From Phaeodactylum tricornutum CCAP 1055/1 (taxonomy: Eukaryota; Bacillariophyta; Bacillariophyceae; Surirellales; Neidiaceae), in NCBI RefSeq assembly GCF_000150955.2, contig NC_011686.1, forward strand, positions 620,001 through 684,000: a stretch of 64,000 nt of DNA, read 5' to 3'. Positions 51,356-61,003 of this stretch are shown piece by piece; positions within the stretch are counted from its first letter, which is position 1; each line of letters opens with the position of its first letter. The notes beneath the pieces are model-generated. The model was not told where the DNA came from. It made no database searches and saw only the letters and a list, made by a program, of their open reading frames with translations. The position numbers and the translations under genes were made by a program.

Positions 51356-53203
51356 ATGAACCAAGCTGCGTCTTCGACAATCAACCGCATTGCTGAACTC
51401 GAAAACGCGTCCGGAAGGGACAGAATCAGAGAACACGATGGCAAACCCACAAGCGAGCCACCTATTGTGCACAAAAACGAGGCCAAAAGCTCTACCAGCT
51501 GCTCACAGATTGTGCCCCACACTTCCCCTTCGGCCCTGCACCTTCTCAAATCAGCTGTGCAACGAGTGCAACAAGAAGAAATATTGGCTGCCGAGGCATT
51601 ACCTACACCTTTTATAGGCGTTTTGCGATTTGGCCCTGGCAAAGCTGTCCCTAGGAAAAGAATTAGTCCTTCTGGTAAGCGGCCGAGACATACAAATGAC
51701 CGTTCATTTTCTGAAGCATGGATGCTCGAATTACTCGACAAAGTCGATCCTGAAGCTATCAATCCCTTGGTAGCATTTGCCGCAGCCTTAAAAGACATCC
51801 CGGATGAGGAGAAGACTGGATACTACAACACCTTGCGGGAAGCACCCGACTTGATTGCTTGTGAGTCGAATCCACTCATTTTCTTAAAATTTCATTCGGA
51901 CAATGTCGAGGCAGCTGCTCAGCGCTTTGCACTGTTCTGGCAGGAACGGTATCGGATCTTTGGGGAAAGAGCTTATCTACCGATGGATTCCACTGGAAAT
52001 GGTGCGATGTCACGCCAAGATCTGATCGTCTACAACTCACAGTACCTCTTTGTGTTGCCTCGAGACGATGCCGAGGAGTCTGTTGTTTGCTATACGCCGT
52101 CCTTAGTGGATGTGGACTGTAAAGAGCGCATGAGATGCGTTTTCTATACATTTTTCCAAGTATTTAAGAATCCGATGTCATCGAAAACAGGATTCACTGC
52201 CATAACAGTCTTCGACAAGATTGGTATGGAACGTGCTTACGGTAGAAAGCACCCCGCGGATCTGCTGCGAGATGCATTTCCAATGCGAATGAAAAAAATC
52301 CATGCTGTTCTGTTGCTGGATAGCGAGCACGTGACCTACTTCAAACAAAGATCAGAGCCTCTATTTATACAGCTTTACTCTTGCCCCCTGAACACGCATT
52401 TCGAGGGAACAAAAGAGGAGATAGCAAGTTCATTGGTTTCATCCGGGTTCAGAAGTGCTACTCTCCCGGAATCTGTCGGCGGCATGCTCCGATACTGCGA
52501 TGTCGAAGAGGCTTTTACAAAACAACGACAAAAAGAAACAGTAGAAGAAATAGAACGCATGAAAATGAGAAAACGCCTATCGGCAACTGCTTCTGACATT
52601 TCCGAGGCGGCCTACGACCTTTCAGCCACGGAAGCAGATATCACACGCTCGGATAGCGACGACAGCGCATCCCGATGGAAGATGAGGCGACGACGTCAAC
52701 TGAACAACGAAGCGTCAAAGCGAAAGAGAAGAAAAATCAAGCAACACGAACACGATTTAGAGAAACAATGTGCGGCATTGAGAGAGCAAAATGCAAGGCT
52801 CAAAAGCGGCAATTATCAATTGCAACGTCTTTTGATACAGGCGCAAGAAATTGTCACTGTGTATGAGGAACGCATTCTCCACCCGAATCGTGCGATTCAA
52901 AACACTAACCAGCTCAATTCCATGATAAGCAACGAAAATCATCAGGTAGTAGTCCAGCCCAGCACGACTGCGCTTTCGACACCTGTACCCGTCACTCGTC
53001 TTGCCGATGCTATAGGACAGCCTTCTGGTTTTTCTGCACACTTTCTACTCTCACCTGAAGATCCATTTAAATCCAACGCAGTGAGCCTGGCTGACGTTCG
53101 TTTGCTCCCGGGAGGCTTGTACGAGCGACCAATCCAATCAGATACCATCGGACAAAGCGAAACAAAAATGCCGGATTGTGAACGAAAGGCCCGGGTACCT
53201 TAG
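51356..53203 (+). CDS. CRAL-TRIO/bZIP fusion protein (paralogue D)
   Basis: 615 residues from the ATG at 51356. The N-terminal motif SALHLLKSAVQRV...FIGVLRFGPG matches that of paralogue C, and a KRISPSGKRPR basic patch may be a nuclear signal. One CRAL-TRIO-like module spans about residues 134-380 (ESNPLIFLKF; RAYLPMDSTGNGAM; MPMRMKKIHAVLLL; LPESVGG). An acidic linker precedes the bZIP: Asn450, Ala453, Ser454 and Arg458, then Leu468, Leu475, Leu482 and Leu489. A Ser/Thr/Pro-rich C-terminal tail of about 110 residues could be an activation region. It lies 943 bases downstream of paralogue C in the same direction, so the pair is probably a local duplication. Confidence 0.87.
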   Translation: MNQAASSTINRIAELENASGRDRIREHDGKPTSEPPIVHKNEAKSSTSCSQIVPHTSPSALHLLKSAVQRVQQEEILAAEALPTPFIGVLRFGPGKAVPRKRISPSGKRPRHTNDRSFSEAWMLELLDKVDPEAINPLVAFAAALKDIPDEEKTGYYNTLREAPDLIACESNPLIFLKFHSDNVEAAAQRFALFWQERYRIFGERAYLPMDSTGNGAMSRQDLIVYNSQYLFVLPRDDAEESVVCYTPSLVDVDCKERMRCVFYTFFQVFKNPMSSKTGFTAITVFDKIGMERAYGRKHPADLLRDAFPMRMKKIHAVLLLDSEHVTYFKQRSEPLFIQLYSCPLNTHFEGTKEEIASSLVSSGFRSATLPESVGGMLRYCDVEEAFTKQRQKETVEEIERMKMRKRLSATASDISEAAYDLSATEADITRSDSDDSASRWKMRRRRQLNNEASKRKRRKIKQHEHDLEKQCAALREQNARLKSGNYQLQRLLIQAQEIVTVYEERILHPNRAIQNTNQLNSMISNENHQVVVQPSTTALSTPVPVTRLADAIGQPSGFSAHFLLSPEDPFKSNAVSLADVRLLPGGLYERPIQSDTIGQSETKMPDCERKARVP

Positions 53204-53332
53204 TTTCATCGGCCCTAACATGCGGATATGTCCAGCGCTATTTACGAATAGAGTTCCTCTTGTGAAACGCGCTCTTTCAGTTTATAGTACTAACAGTCAA
53301 ATACTTGATGGATGGTACAGTTACTAGCTCTT

Positions 53333-54529
53333 CTACATTTCACCGTCCTGGCCATTTTCGTTCATACTAGTCAGACTGGCTTCCTCGTCATTTTCTTCTT
53401 GGGTTTCAGTATTGCCAGACTCAGAGCTGACTTGGACCTTCTTACTGGCTTTGCTTTTGTTTCGATTGATCATTGTCGCAAGAATCGGCCGACCTCGAAC
53501 GAAAAGTTCGTGACAATAGGACCCCTTGTTGGGTCCTTCTGTGATGCGACGAATGTTGTACAGGGCAAGCTGGCGCTGAAAGCTGGTGTATCGACTCATC
53601 CGACAGTACTTGGGCATAACATCGCGAACGAATTCCTTTGGCTTGTGTATCGAAAAGGAGCGCCCATGAGAAGAAAAAGAGGCTACGTCACTGCCTTGCT
53701 GCTCCAGGTCTGTCAGCATCTGGTGTAGCTTTTGCGGAAAGCTTCCACTACGACCACTACGACGTTTGACTTCTTTGGTTGCAAGCCGTAGATCAGTGGT
53801 AAGGGGGGCTGTATTCTGGTTGAGTACGGCCTCGTGTGTCGCTACTCGCCAATGTGGAAGATTACCCACTGCCGGGGGTTTCCGCGCTTCCAAGAAAGCC
53901 TGCGGTACTTCTGGCAGTTGCGGTGCCGCAGACTGATGGTTGTTGCGTAATAGCTGGGCGATCACCGCGGCTTGGTCTGGGTTTAACTGCTGCGGTGGAG
54001 GGGCGTATGGCGCAACGGCGAACGGAGCCTGGACCCCCACGTTGCCAGCACCGATAGGCGCGGTTGTTTGATGTGTCTGAGTGAGAAGCTGTTGTCGAAT
54101 CAAAAGGTCTATCAGCTTTTGTGCGCTGAGATTAGAGTCGGAAGGAGGAACAGTGTGTACAGCTGGGAGATGCGCGTATTGCTGTTGCAATGCAGGCGCC
54201 CCCGTTTCCAGATTTGGACACTGCATCGGCGTTTGCCCTTGAACCCCCAGCAGTATCCGCAGAGCCTCTTCAGCATTCAGACCCCCTCCATGGCTAGCAG
54301 TAGTGGAAATATTATTAAGATTGGTAAGCTGATGCCACAGCCGGCTGACGGGAGAGGTGCCAATGGTGGCATCGGCCATAGCTCTGGCGATCGGTGGCGC
54401 CGTAGCCGCGTACGGAGAAGTCGGCGCAGATCCTCTCAATATGTTTGCCAAGCCATCGATTGGAGATCCGCTGTTCAGCAATGCAACTAAATCGTTTAAA
54501 CTGAGTGGGCCGGTCCTATTATTGCTCAT
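53333..54529 (-). CDS. Heat-shock-factor-type transcription factor
   Basis: 398 residues from the ATG at 54529. The first 260 residues are Gln/Pro/Ala-rich and disordered. An HSF DNA-binding winged helix occupies about residues 263-352 (FPQKLHQMLTDL, then SFSIHKPKEFVRDVMPKY, then YTSFQRQLALYNIRRI, then SYCHELFVRGRP). A short basic then acidic tail ends the protein. The DNA-binding domain sits near the C-terminus, whereas in animal and yeast HSFs it is near the N-terminus. No long trimerisation coiled coil is visible after it. HSFs are the largest transcription-factor family in diatoms, and the target genes here are unknown. It converges with paralogue D, 129 bases apart. Confidence 0.9.
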   Translation of the reverse strand: MSNNRTGPLSLNDLVALLNSGSPIDGLANILRGSAPTSPYAATAPPIARAMADATIGTSPVSRLWHQLTNLNNISTTASHGGGLNAEEALRILLGVQGQTPMQCPNLETGAPALQQQYAHLPAVHTVPPSDSNLSAQKLIDLLIRQQLLTQTHQTTAPIGAGNVGVQAPFAVAPYAPPPQQLNPDQAAVIAQLLRNNHQSAAPQLPEVPQAFLEARKPPAVGNLPHWRVATHEAVLNQNTAPLTTDLRLATKEVKRRSGRSGSFPQKLHQMLTDLEQQGSDVASFSSHGRSFSIHKPKEFVRDVMPKYCRMSRYTSFQRQLALYNIRRITEGPNKGSYCHELFVRGRPILATMINRNKSKASKKVQVSSESGNTETQEENDEEASLTSMNENGQDGEM

Positions 54530-55053
54530 AGTGTACTGTTTGGCTCAACAAGTAGGGAATTGTTCAGCGTCAAACAGAATCGGGCTCGGAAAGCTAGCTA
54601 ATGCAATGGGGAATCTTCTGTCGCATCGAGTAAGGAGAAATCTAATGAGTACCGACAACAAACAACGGGCACTTCAGCTTGCGGCTGACAATCTGTCTCC
54701 GACAGACATGTCCGAAGAATACCGATTGTTGAGAATTCTGTACCAGTCAACTCTGAGTCATCTTACATATCTGAAGGCCGTCTGGAATTTCAAAAATTCT
54801 CCGAAGCCACTTTTGCTATTGGAATCCAGAAAGTTCCATAATAATCGTTCGCTTATCAGATAACTACTATCGGAAGAAACCGATATTTCGGCATTTCCAA
54901 AACCCATGGGTTTGTGACAGTGAATCAACTTTTCCTAGTGTGACAATGGATGCTCAATCGTCCGCCACAAGACCTTTCAGTTCCAGTTGTGCCTGGGTGA
55001 TTAACTGTAAAGGAGTCTTCGTTGCTAGTGTACTCTCGACCAGCTAACCGAAA
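54530..55053. other. Intergenic region
   Basis: About 520 bases between two minus-strand genes; it holds the HSF promoter. The open frame at 54357-54863 mostly overlaps the HSF gene in antisense and is not called. Confidence 0.5.
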
Positions 55054-56265
55054 CTAAAACTCGATTCCCGGAAACCTCTCCTCAATGCGAGCGATCGCTT
55101 TTTGTAAAAGAACAGATCTTGAAGTAAGGTAAGCTTGTACAATATCGTCTTCCACAAAAGCCGCATCGATGGCTCCCTGAGACGCCTCTGTACCAGCTTC
55201 CGCAATGAGAGTTACCAAGAACGCAAACATGTCCCTTTCGTTCCTTTCGGAAAGAGGACGCAAGGCTGCCAATGCACCCTCTTTGTTGAGCATGTCGAGG
55301 TCCTCACCAGAGGCAAATTCTCGCCGTAAAACAGCTTTCGCCGCGGGATCCACCGATCCGTCGGCAAGAACTGTCAGTGTCACTGGTGACCGACGAATCA
55401 TTTGGACTTGAATGGACTCGAAATTGCAACTGTTTGAGCGGTCGACAAAGCCGTAATCGCAGAGAGTTTCGAGGTTCGAAAGACTACCGTAGCTAATAAA
55501 GACTTGGTCACCGGCTCGATAGCACTGTTCAATTTGGAGAGACAACCACTTGTCGTCTTCATCCAATTTGTTTTTCGATACTTTAGCCGAAGTTCGCACC
55601 GTGCAGTCGTGATTCAGCATATCCAACAGGGGTGTCATTGAATAGGACATGTCGTTCAGAAAGTTGCTCCGTGAACAGACGCACGCCATTGCCCAAGGAT
55701 CACCCTCTCTGACTGGAGAGTCTTTAGCCATTCTTCGCTTCAGCTCACCCCCGTCAGAAACGCTTTCCAGACGCTCGGGTGTCCAAAACCGAGGCATCGA
55801 TTGAAAATCCTTTAGCGTTGGCAGCATATCGAAGTAAGGGGCAAAGGTCGATCTATCACCCTTTTCCTTTTCAAACAAAAGTTTATCGGCAACTACCTCC
55901 AGAGACTCTCCCGTCAAGCAGGCTGTCAGCGGGACCCGCACAAGCTCCGCAGAAGTTTTGATCTCTTGCACTGCAGTCATGAAACGGTAGTTGGAATCGG
56001 CGGCCGTTTCTAGCTGGAGCAGTGGAGCCGAAATACCTTGTGAAGTACACCATGTGACAAAGGTGTTCGTCAATGTTCCGGTCTTCATTGCTGAGCTCCT
56101 AAATAGGACTTGGCGATCAATTCGACGGCGCCTTTCAAAATAACGTGTCCTGCTGTAAGACGGAAGATAAAACGGTTTTGTCAAAGCTCGAGATGCTGGT
56201 GCCCATCGTCCTTGAAATCTTTTATCGAGACACTGGAGTGCCTGTTTTTCAGTGTCAGGTTTCAA
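55054..56265 (-). CDS. SET-domain protein methyltransferase of the Rubisco LSMT/SETD3 type
   Basis: 403 codons; an internal ATG at 56088 (codon 60, MKTGTLTNTF) starts the conserved part and gives 344 residues. The upstream 59 codons are Arg-rich and could be a transit peptide or leader. The split SET domain is visible: MTPLLDMLNHDC with the catalytic-core NHD, then QVFISYGSLSNLETLCDYGFV with the knot Tyr. A C-terminal helical region fits the Rubis-subs-bind domain. Relatives methylate lysine or histidine in Rubisco, aldolase, actin or ribosomal proteins. The substrate here cannot be read from sequence. Confidence 0.82.
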   Translation of the reverse strand: MKPDTEKQALQCLDKRFQGRWAPASRALTKPFYLPSYSRTRYFERRRRIDRQVLFRSSAMKTGTLTNTFVTWCTSQGISAPLLQLETAADSNYRFMTAVQEIKTSAELVRVPLTACLTGESLEVVADKLLFEKEKGDRSTFAPYFDMLPTLKDFQSMPRFWTPERLESVSDGGELKRRMAKDSPVREGDPWAMACVCSRSNFLNDMSYSMTPLLDMLNHDCTVRTSAKVSKNKLDEDDKWLSLQIEQCYRAGDQVFISYGSLSNLETLCDYGFVDRSNSCNFESIQVQMIRRSPVTLTVLADGSVDPAAKAVLRREFASGEDLDMLNKEGALAALRPLSERNERDMFAFLVTLIAEAGTEASQGAIDAAFVEDDIVQAYLTSRSVLLQKAIARIEERFPGIEF

Positions 56266-57732
56266 AACGTTACTTATAATATTATATTCGTTAATTGCAA
56301 GGCTATCGCTTGAAATTTACAGTTTTAGTATTTAAATTCTGAGTTTATAATGTTAAATATTTTTTTTTCGACCCATCGGAGGGGAACATCTTTCCATTAC
56401 CTTATTTGTGACCATTGAGGACTTGGAAGCTTCTATGAAAGCTTTTGACCTAGATGTTACCGTCAGGGGCCCACTTTGTTGAGGACCGTTCGACAAATTA
56501 GTATGATAGACACCACCCGACACGAAAAAATCGATGTCGAAAGATCTAATATAATAATTGTAAATCAGGTTGCAAAGTCAATATTGCATATTGTGCTGCT
56601 AGTCCCTGGCCGAGGTTCAGATTCTGAACATATGTGGGAAAATACCGAAGCTCTCGCAGAGTGACAGTTAATCACGTATGCAAACGGAGAAGAAAGCCCT
56701 AGATTTTTGAATGTCAATTCGGTGACTTTTTGGTTGAGGTTGGTTTTCACAGTCAGCGAATGAACTCTGGAACCAAGATGATGGAGATGGCTCCATGTTA
56801 AGTTGCCTCTAGCACCACCATCTTACTGCAGATGCATGCATGCATGCATGAATATCCTCTGATTGTATGTCGTGGTAGAACGACAACAGTAAGCACTCTC
56901 CGGGACGGATTCATCGCGATAATTCTCAGTCAATGTTTCACAGAGTATTCGCTGGAACCTCCCTTCGCATCTTGTATGGAACTCGCTAGACAGGAACACG
57001 CAACGGACTTCCCATCCAATATGGGCCACGGCTCTGATCGTACTTCGGGTGCATTCTAGATTTTCCATTTAGGAGTTTTTTTTAAATAAAGAACAAGCTA
57101 TAGTGCGATGCAAAGAATCCTTAGTCGGAATGGTTCAATTGAAACCTTTAATCAATGTTGGAGCAGCTGTTAAATAGACTACCAAGCACATAATTTATTT
57201 AGCCTATTCGTTGGGCGCAAAGTTGGAACTCCCTAGTGACCAATATGTTCATCAATCGAAATTGTTTTCGCCTTCTCTTCCGAGGCCTAGCTCCTATGAG
57301 AACGAGACCAAAGTCAAGCCTGTCAAGATTTGGAATTTATAGCACGACGGCTGTGTTCCAGCGACAAGAAAATCGCAGCAATTTGGGAACTCGTCCTCGT
57401 ATTATGGCAGCCCCAATGCTCCGTTCCGTAGTTTCTGAATACATAAAAAGGTCCTTGGCCCGTACCCGCGTTTGCAAAAAGGGTACGGAGTTGCAATTCA
57501 ATAAAACTTGCATGGTAAAAAAATGCCTTCACGCCCTTGGCTCCCCATCTAATCATGAGGTTATTGTGCGCGAAGGTGAATCTTCGGAGAGGGGCTCACA
57601 TCGCGGTGTACTTTTGAACTAAAAAGACCAAGCATATTCATAGCAAAGGATACAAGCAACGACCGCAAGGTACTTTTTTCAATCGCACAACATTTTCCGC
57701 ATCTCTGCATTTCCCGCAAGAACCTTTTCGCC
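56266..57732. other. Intergenic region
   Basis: About 1.45 kb, AT-rich. It contains an (ATGC)n microsatellite at 56832-56850. A frame at 57236-57622 has a basic, Ser/Arg-rich start but no recognisable domain, so I do not call it. Confidence 0.45.
56832..56850. repeat. (ATGC)n microsatellite
   Basis: Between four and five tandem ATGC units. Confidence 0.85.
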
Positions 57733-58302
57733 ATGACGTTTGACGCCGTCCCTTCCAAAACGACTACACCACCTACACAGTGCAAGGTATCGACCAGCGA
57801 CGAAGAGGAACAGGTTGAGAACTTGCACTATTGGGCATCGCAAAGCTTAAACTTTCATTCTTTCCAGAAAGCGAACTGCGGCCTACCGCAACATGCGAAT
57901 GGCTCTCCTTCACAATTTGCTAGACACCAGCAACATCCAAGTACCGAACGACTTGACGTGTCACACGACGACGCACCACTCGGCCGACGATGTCTCAATA
58001 TCTCGACGACAGATCAAGACGCGGACGACGAAATCAGCTCATTCTTGACTCTGCACGAACACCGCTCTACACCTCCGGAGCGAGATTTGACCTCCCCACC
58101 TACCCTTCAGTCTCATAGTCCAAAGCTGCCGTGGTTTCCACTGGACCTGCGGAGCGAATATGAATACCCAGCATTGGAACCCCGCTACAGGAGACCAAAT
58201 CTTCGACCGGTTCGCACCAGTTCGGTCCCGGACCCTTTCCAAGCACGAAACGACGGGAGTAAGAATTTCTCGAGCATCGCCCGTCTGCTCGCTCCGATCT
58301 AG
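57733..58302 (+). CDS. Small hypothetical protein
   Basis: 189 residues from the ATG at 57733. It is hydrophilic, rich in Ser, Pro, His and Asp, with no membrane segment and no recognisable domain. A central LGRRCLNIS patch and a Pro/Arg-rich C-terminus ending NFSSIARLLAPI are the only distinctive parts. The frame has a clean start and stop and no overlapping stronger candidate, but it could be spurious. Confidence 0.45.
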   Translation: MTFDAVPSKTTTPPTQCKVSTSDEEEQVENLHYWASQSLNFHSFQKANCGLPQHANGSPSQFARHQQHPSTERLDVSHDDAPLGRRCLNISTTDQDADDEISSFLTLHEHRSTPPERDLTSPPTLQSHSPKLPWFPLDLRSEYEYPALEPRYRRPNLRPVRTSSVPDPFQARNDGSKNFSSIARLLAPI

Positions 58303-58810
58303 GCCCATCACAGCCTTTGCATTTTGTATTTAGTTTCTACGCATGTGCCAGACTTTTGACTTAATTCGAGTTCTAACGATAGCACCATCTACGATTTTTA
58401 ATCTTGCGAGTGTGGATACCTCCGCTAGCGAGGCGACGGCGATACCGCAGACCGACACGCCCGTTCCCCACTCTTTCTTTTTCCCATATAATGAGAGATT
58501 ACCGCGGATTCTGTGTGCATGTTCATCCACCGAGGTGGCTGTTGGCTTTGTACACCCAATCGGCTTGAAGCCGTATTGCACACACACGGTTGATGCTAAC
58601 AGTGAACTGTTGGATTCCTTTCATCGATTGCTATGCTCTGTACGAAAACGTATTCCGCACAAAAATTTGTTGCCGTTAAACTGTTATCGTGTATATAGTA
58701 TATGAAAATTTGGGTGATTTGTGTGGAACGGCGTGTGTCACGGCAACAAAGAAGGAAATCGGCGTTTGGGTTCAGGAGCGCTAGACGACGCCCTCGTATC
58801 TGCGTTGGTT
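58303..58810. other. Convergent intergenic region
   Basis: About 500 bases. Short antisense frames only. No feature supported. Confidence 0.5.
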
Positions 58811-59758
58811 TCACTCGGCCTTGCGAGCGTGAATGACACCCCAGGAAAAGACACCACGATCAACTTGTCCCACCCGAGCGGCCAGATTTTGTCGGTACGT
58901 GTCCAGCAAAACGGGGTCAATGTCTTTGGCGGCTCCGGATTCGATCAAGCGGGTTACCTTTTGTCCCATGAGTTGAAAAGACTTTTTGATATCGACCGTC
59001 ATATCAATAAAGACCACATCTTGCCATCCCGCCTGTTCGCACGCCTTGACATTTTGCGCAGGACTCAGCCAGTCGTTGACCATGTTGGTGGCGGCGAAGG
59101 TCGCGAGTTCGTCTTCCGAAACGTCCGGTCCGTCTCCACACATGAGATCGCAAAAGACAAAGACTCCACCGGGTTTGGTGACGGCCAAGGCCTGCTCGTA
59201 GGTGCGTACTTTGGAAAACGAATGAACAAAGGCGTCTTGCGAGAAGCAAACGTCAAAGAGTCCCGGCTGTTTGTTGTTCTCGGGCAGCAACAAGGCTTGG
59301 GCTTGATCGTAGGACCCGGTGCGAACGGTGAAACGGTCCGCTACGCCCGCCGCGACAGCGTCTTGCTGAGCCGTGGCGTTCTGCGCCTCGCACAAATTGA
59401 GGCAGGTAGCGGTGAGGGAAGGGTGCGCGGACAAAAGGCGAATGGCGGCGCCGCCGGTTCCGCTGCCCAAATCAACGTACGACAGAGTCGACGAGTTCCG
59501 TGCCAACAAATCAGTCGCCAGTGCGAACATGTAATCCGTCATGGCGTCACTGGCTTTGCCGTAAGCCCCTTCTTGTGTGACGTCAATGTCGTCATCCCAC
59601 TTGCCAAAGTGAATGTTGGACGTGCCGTCACCCATGACTTGGGCGTAAAAGGCCCGCTTTTCTGCCGTATCGTACTGCGCCTGCACGCCACGCTCGTGTT
59701 GGCTGATTTCACCCGACTTGCTGTACACCTCGGGTTTGTAGTGAGTTGCCGCAGTCAT
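58811..59758 (-). CDS. SAM-dependent methyltransferase, sarcosine/dimethylglycine methyltransferase-like
   Basis: 315 residues from the ATG at 59758; the frame stays open upstream to 60196, but that part is unlike the family. SAM-binding motif I is VDLGSGTGG (about 95-103). Other landmarks are NIHFGKWDDDIDVTQEG before it, then FSQDAFVHSFSKVRTYEQAL and KPGGVFVFCDLM. The NIHxG opening and SQDAFxHS motif resemble glycine/sarcosine/dimethylglycine N-methyltransferases and sterol or tocopherol methyltransferases, and this class also covers algal S-methyltransferases. A role in an osmolyte such as glycine betaine or a DMSP precursor is possible but unproven. It is divergent from, and paralogous to, the methyltransferase domain of the gene at 61004. 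Confidence 0.85.
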   Translation of the reverse strand: MTAATHYKPEVYSKSGEISQHERGVQAQYDTAEKRAFYAQVMGDGTSNIHFGKWDDDIDVTQEGAYGKASDAMTDYMFALATDLLARNSSTLSYVDLGSGTGGAAIRLLSAHPSLTATCLNLCEAQNATAQQDAVAAGVADRFTVRTGSYDQAQALLLPENNKQPGLFDVCFSQDAFVHSFSKVRTYEQALAVTKPGGVFVFCDLMCGDGPDVSEDELATFAATNMVNDWLSPAQNVKACEQAGWQDVVFIDMTVDIKKSFQLMGQKVTRLIESGAAKDIDPVLLDTYRQNLAARVGQVDRGVFSWGVIHARKAE

Positions 59759-61003
59759 TTTGGTAAAGAAGAGTCGCAAGGGATAAGAAGCAGTGTTTCT
59801 GGTTAGCGAAATGTTTGCAGAAGAATCCAAATTGTGAGAACTGTTTCGCGGTGGAGTTTGGAAGTGGCACGCCTGCCTTCGATGTGGGTGTGTTGTTGGA
59901 TTGTCTGTCCACGCGCTTGGGTGCGTGCGTGGCCTTGGTTTCGTTCTGTATGTTTGTGGTTGCGTGATGTGTACACGTTGGGTGGCGGTTCGCGGGTTCG
60001 CCATTCCGGTTGTGTGTCGTCCAGAGAAGGAAACGAAAAAGCCGACCTCTCGACATGCGTGCGGTACCGACAAAAAAAGCGGCACTTTTGCAACGGGCGG
60101 CATGCTCGACCCAACAGGGGCTATATCTGCTACATAGGTGCACACATCCGCATGCGTGCGTACGTCTCGTAGTTTTCTACGGTTTCGTATTCGCATTGGC
60201 TAACGACACGACGGAGTTCCCCAGTGTCATTGACCGGTGGATCATCTTCCGGGTTGCTGTCGTCGTTGGTTCGCATCGTGGGGAGAAGGGAGTGAACCGG
60301 AATTCCGATTGAAAGGAGATGGCGAATTCTGCTTTCGCGAGGGACGAATTCGTGTTTTCCACTAAACCGTCCCTGCGTCGTCCATTTTGCACCAATTATA
60401 TTGCTTCTCGAGTACCGTTCTCTTCATAGAGAGAGCGGTTCCGGTTGGGTGGCCTTCTGACGTGGTGTTCTTCTGGGCAAAGTTCCCCGATCGCACTTGG
60501 AAGTGGATTGTCGCGAAGTTCTTTTGATTGGATCCTAGGCAGCAAACCAGTTTGCGGTATGGCGTTTCCGTTGGGTCTTTTTGGCTTTTTGTTCCATCCA
60601 CAGACGCCTAGGCGAACGTCGAGTCTCGAAAAAGAACGCACAATTCGCACACCACACGCACAAGTTTTGGCCATTGCAACAACAAAAACACAAAACGCGA
60701 AAGACACGAAACAGCCACCCACGACTCTCTCTCTTTCTATTGGTGGCGTCGCGAATCCTTCTGACGCTCTCTTGACGCGCTTGCTTCCATCTCGAATTAC
60801 TGTTACTGTTAGTACTGTTGTCCTCTCACAAAATCAAACTACACCCGAAGCCGCAATCAGAAAACCAAGTTACTTACCTCCCTGAGATACCCAGCTATTA
60901 ACCTCCTTCCACTCCCTCCCCACTACCGCTAGTTATTAACTACAACACGCATCACCAAGCCTACTCCAGTGCTCACAATCAAAGACACGCGTACGCAACC
61001 AGC
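59759..61003. other. Shared divergent promoter region of the two methyltransferase genes
   Basis: About 1.25 kb between the two related genes; it probably carries both promoters and 5' leaders. The last 250 bases before 61004 are rich in AC and TC, as in a leader. No gene seen. Confidence 0.5.

Noticed and set aside
48883-53203. Paralogues C and D as aureochromes (LOV-bZIP photoreceptors)
   Set aside because: There is no LOV core motif (GRNCRFLQ-like), and the domain order is sensor then bZIP, with a Sec14-like module.
57236-57622. 128-codon plus-strand frame with a basic start
   Set aside because: It could mimic a mitochondrial presequence, but the rest shows no family or clear coding pattern.
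58811-60196. Upstream extension of the methyltransferase to 461 residues
   Set aside because: The added residues are Arg/His/Thr-rich without family similarity; the conserved protein starts at the ATG at 59758.
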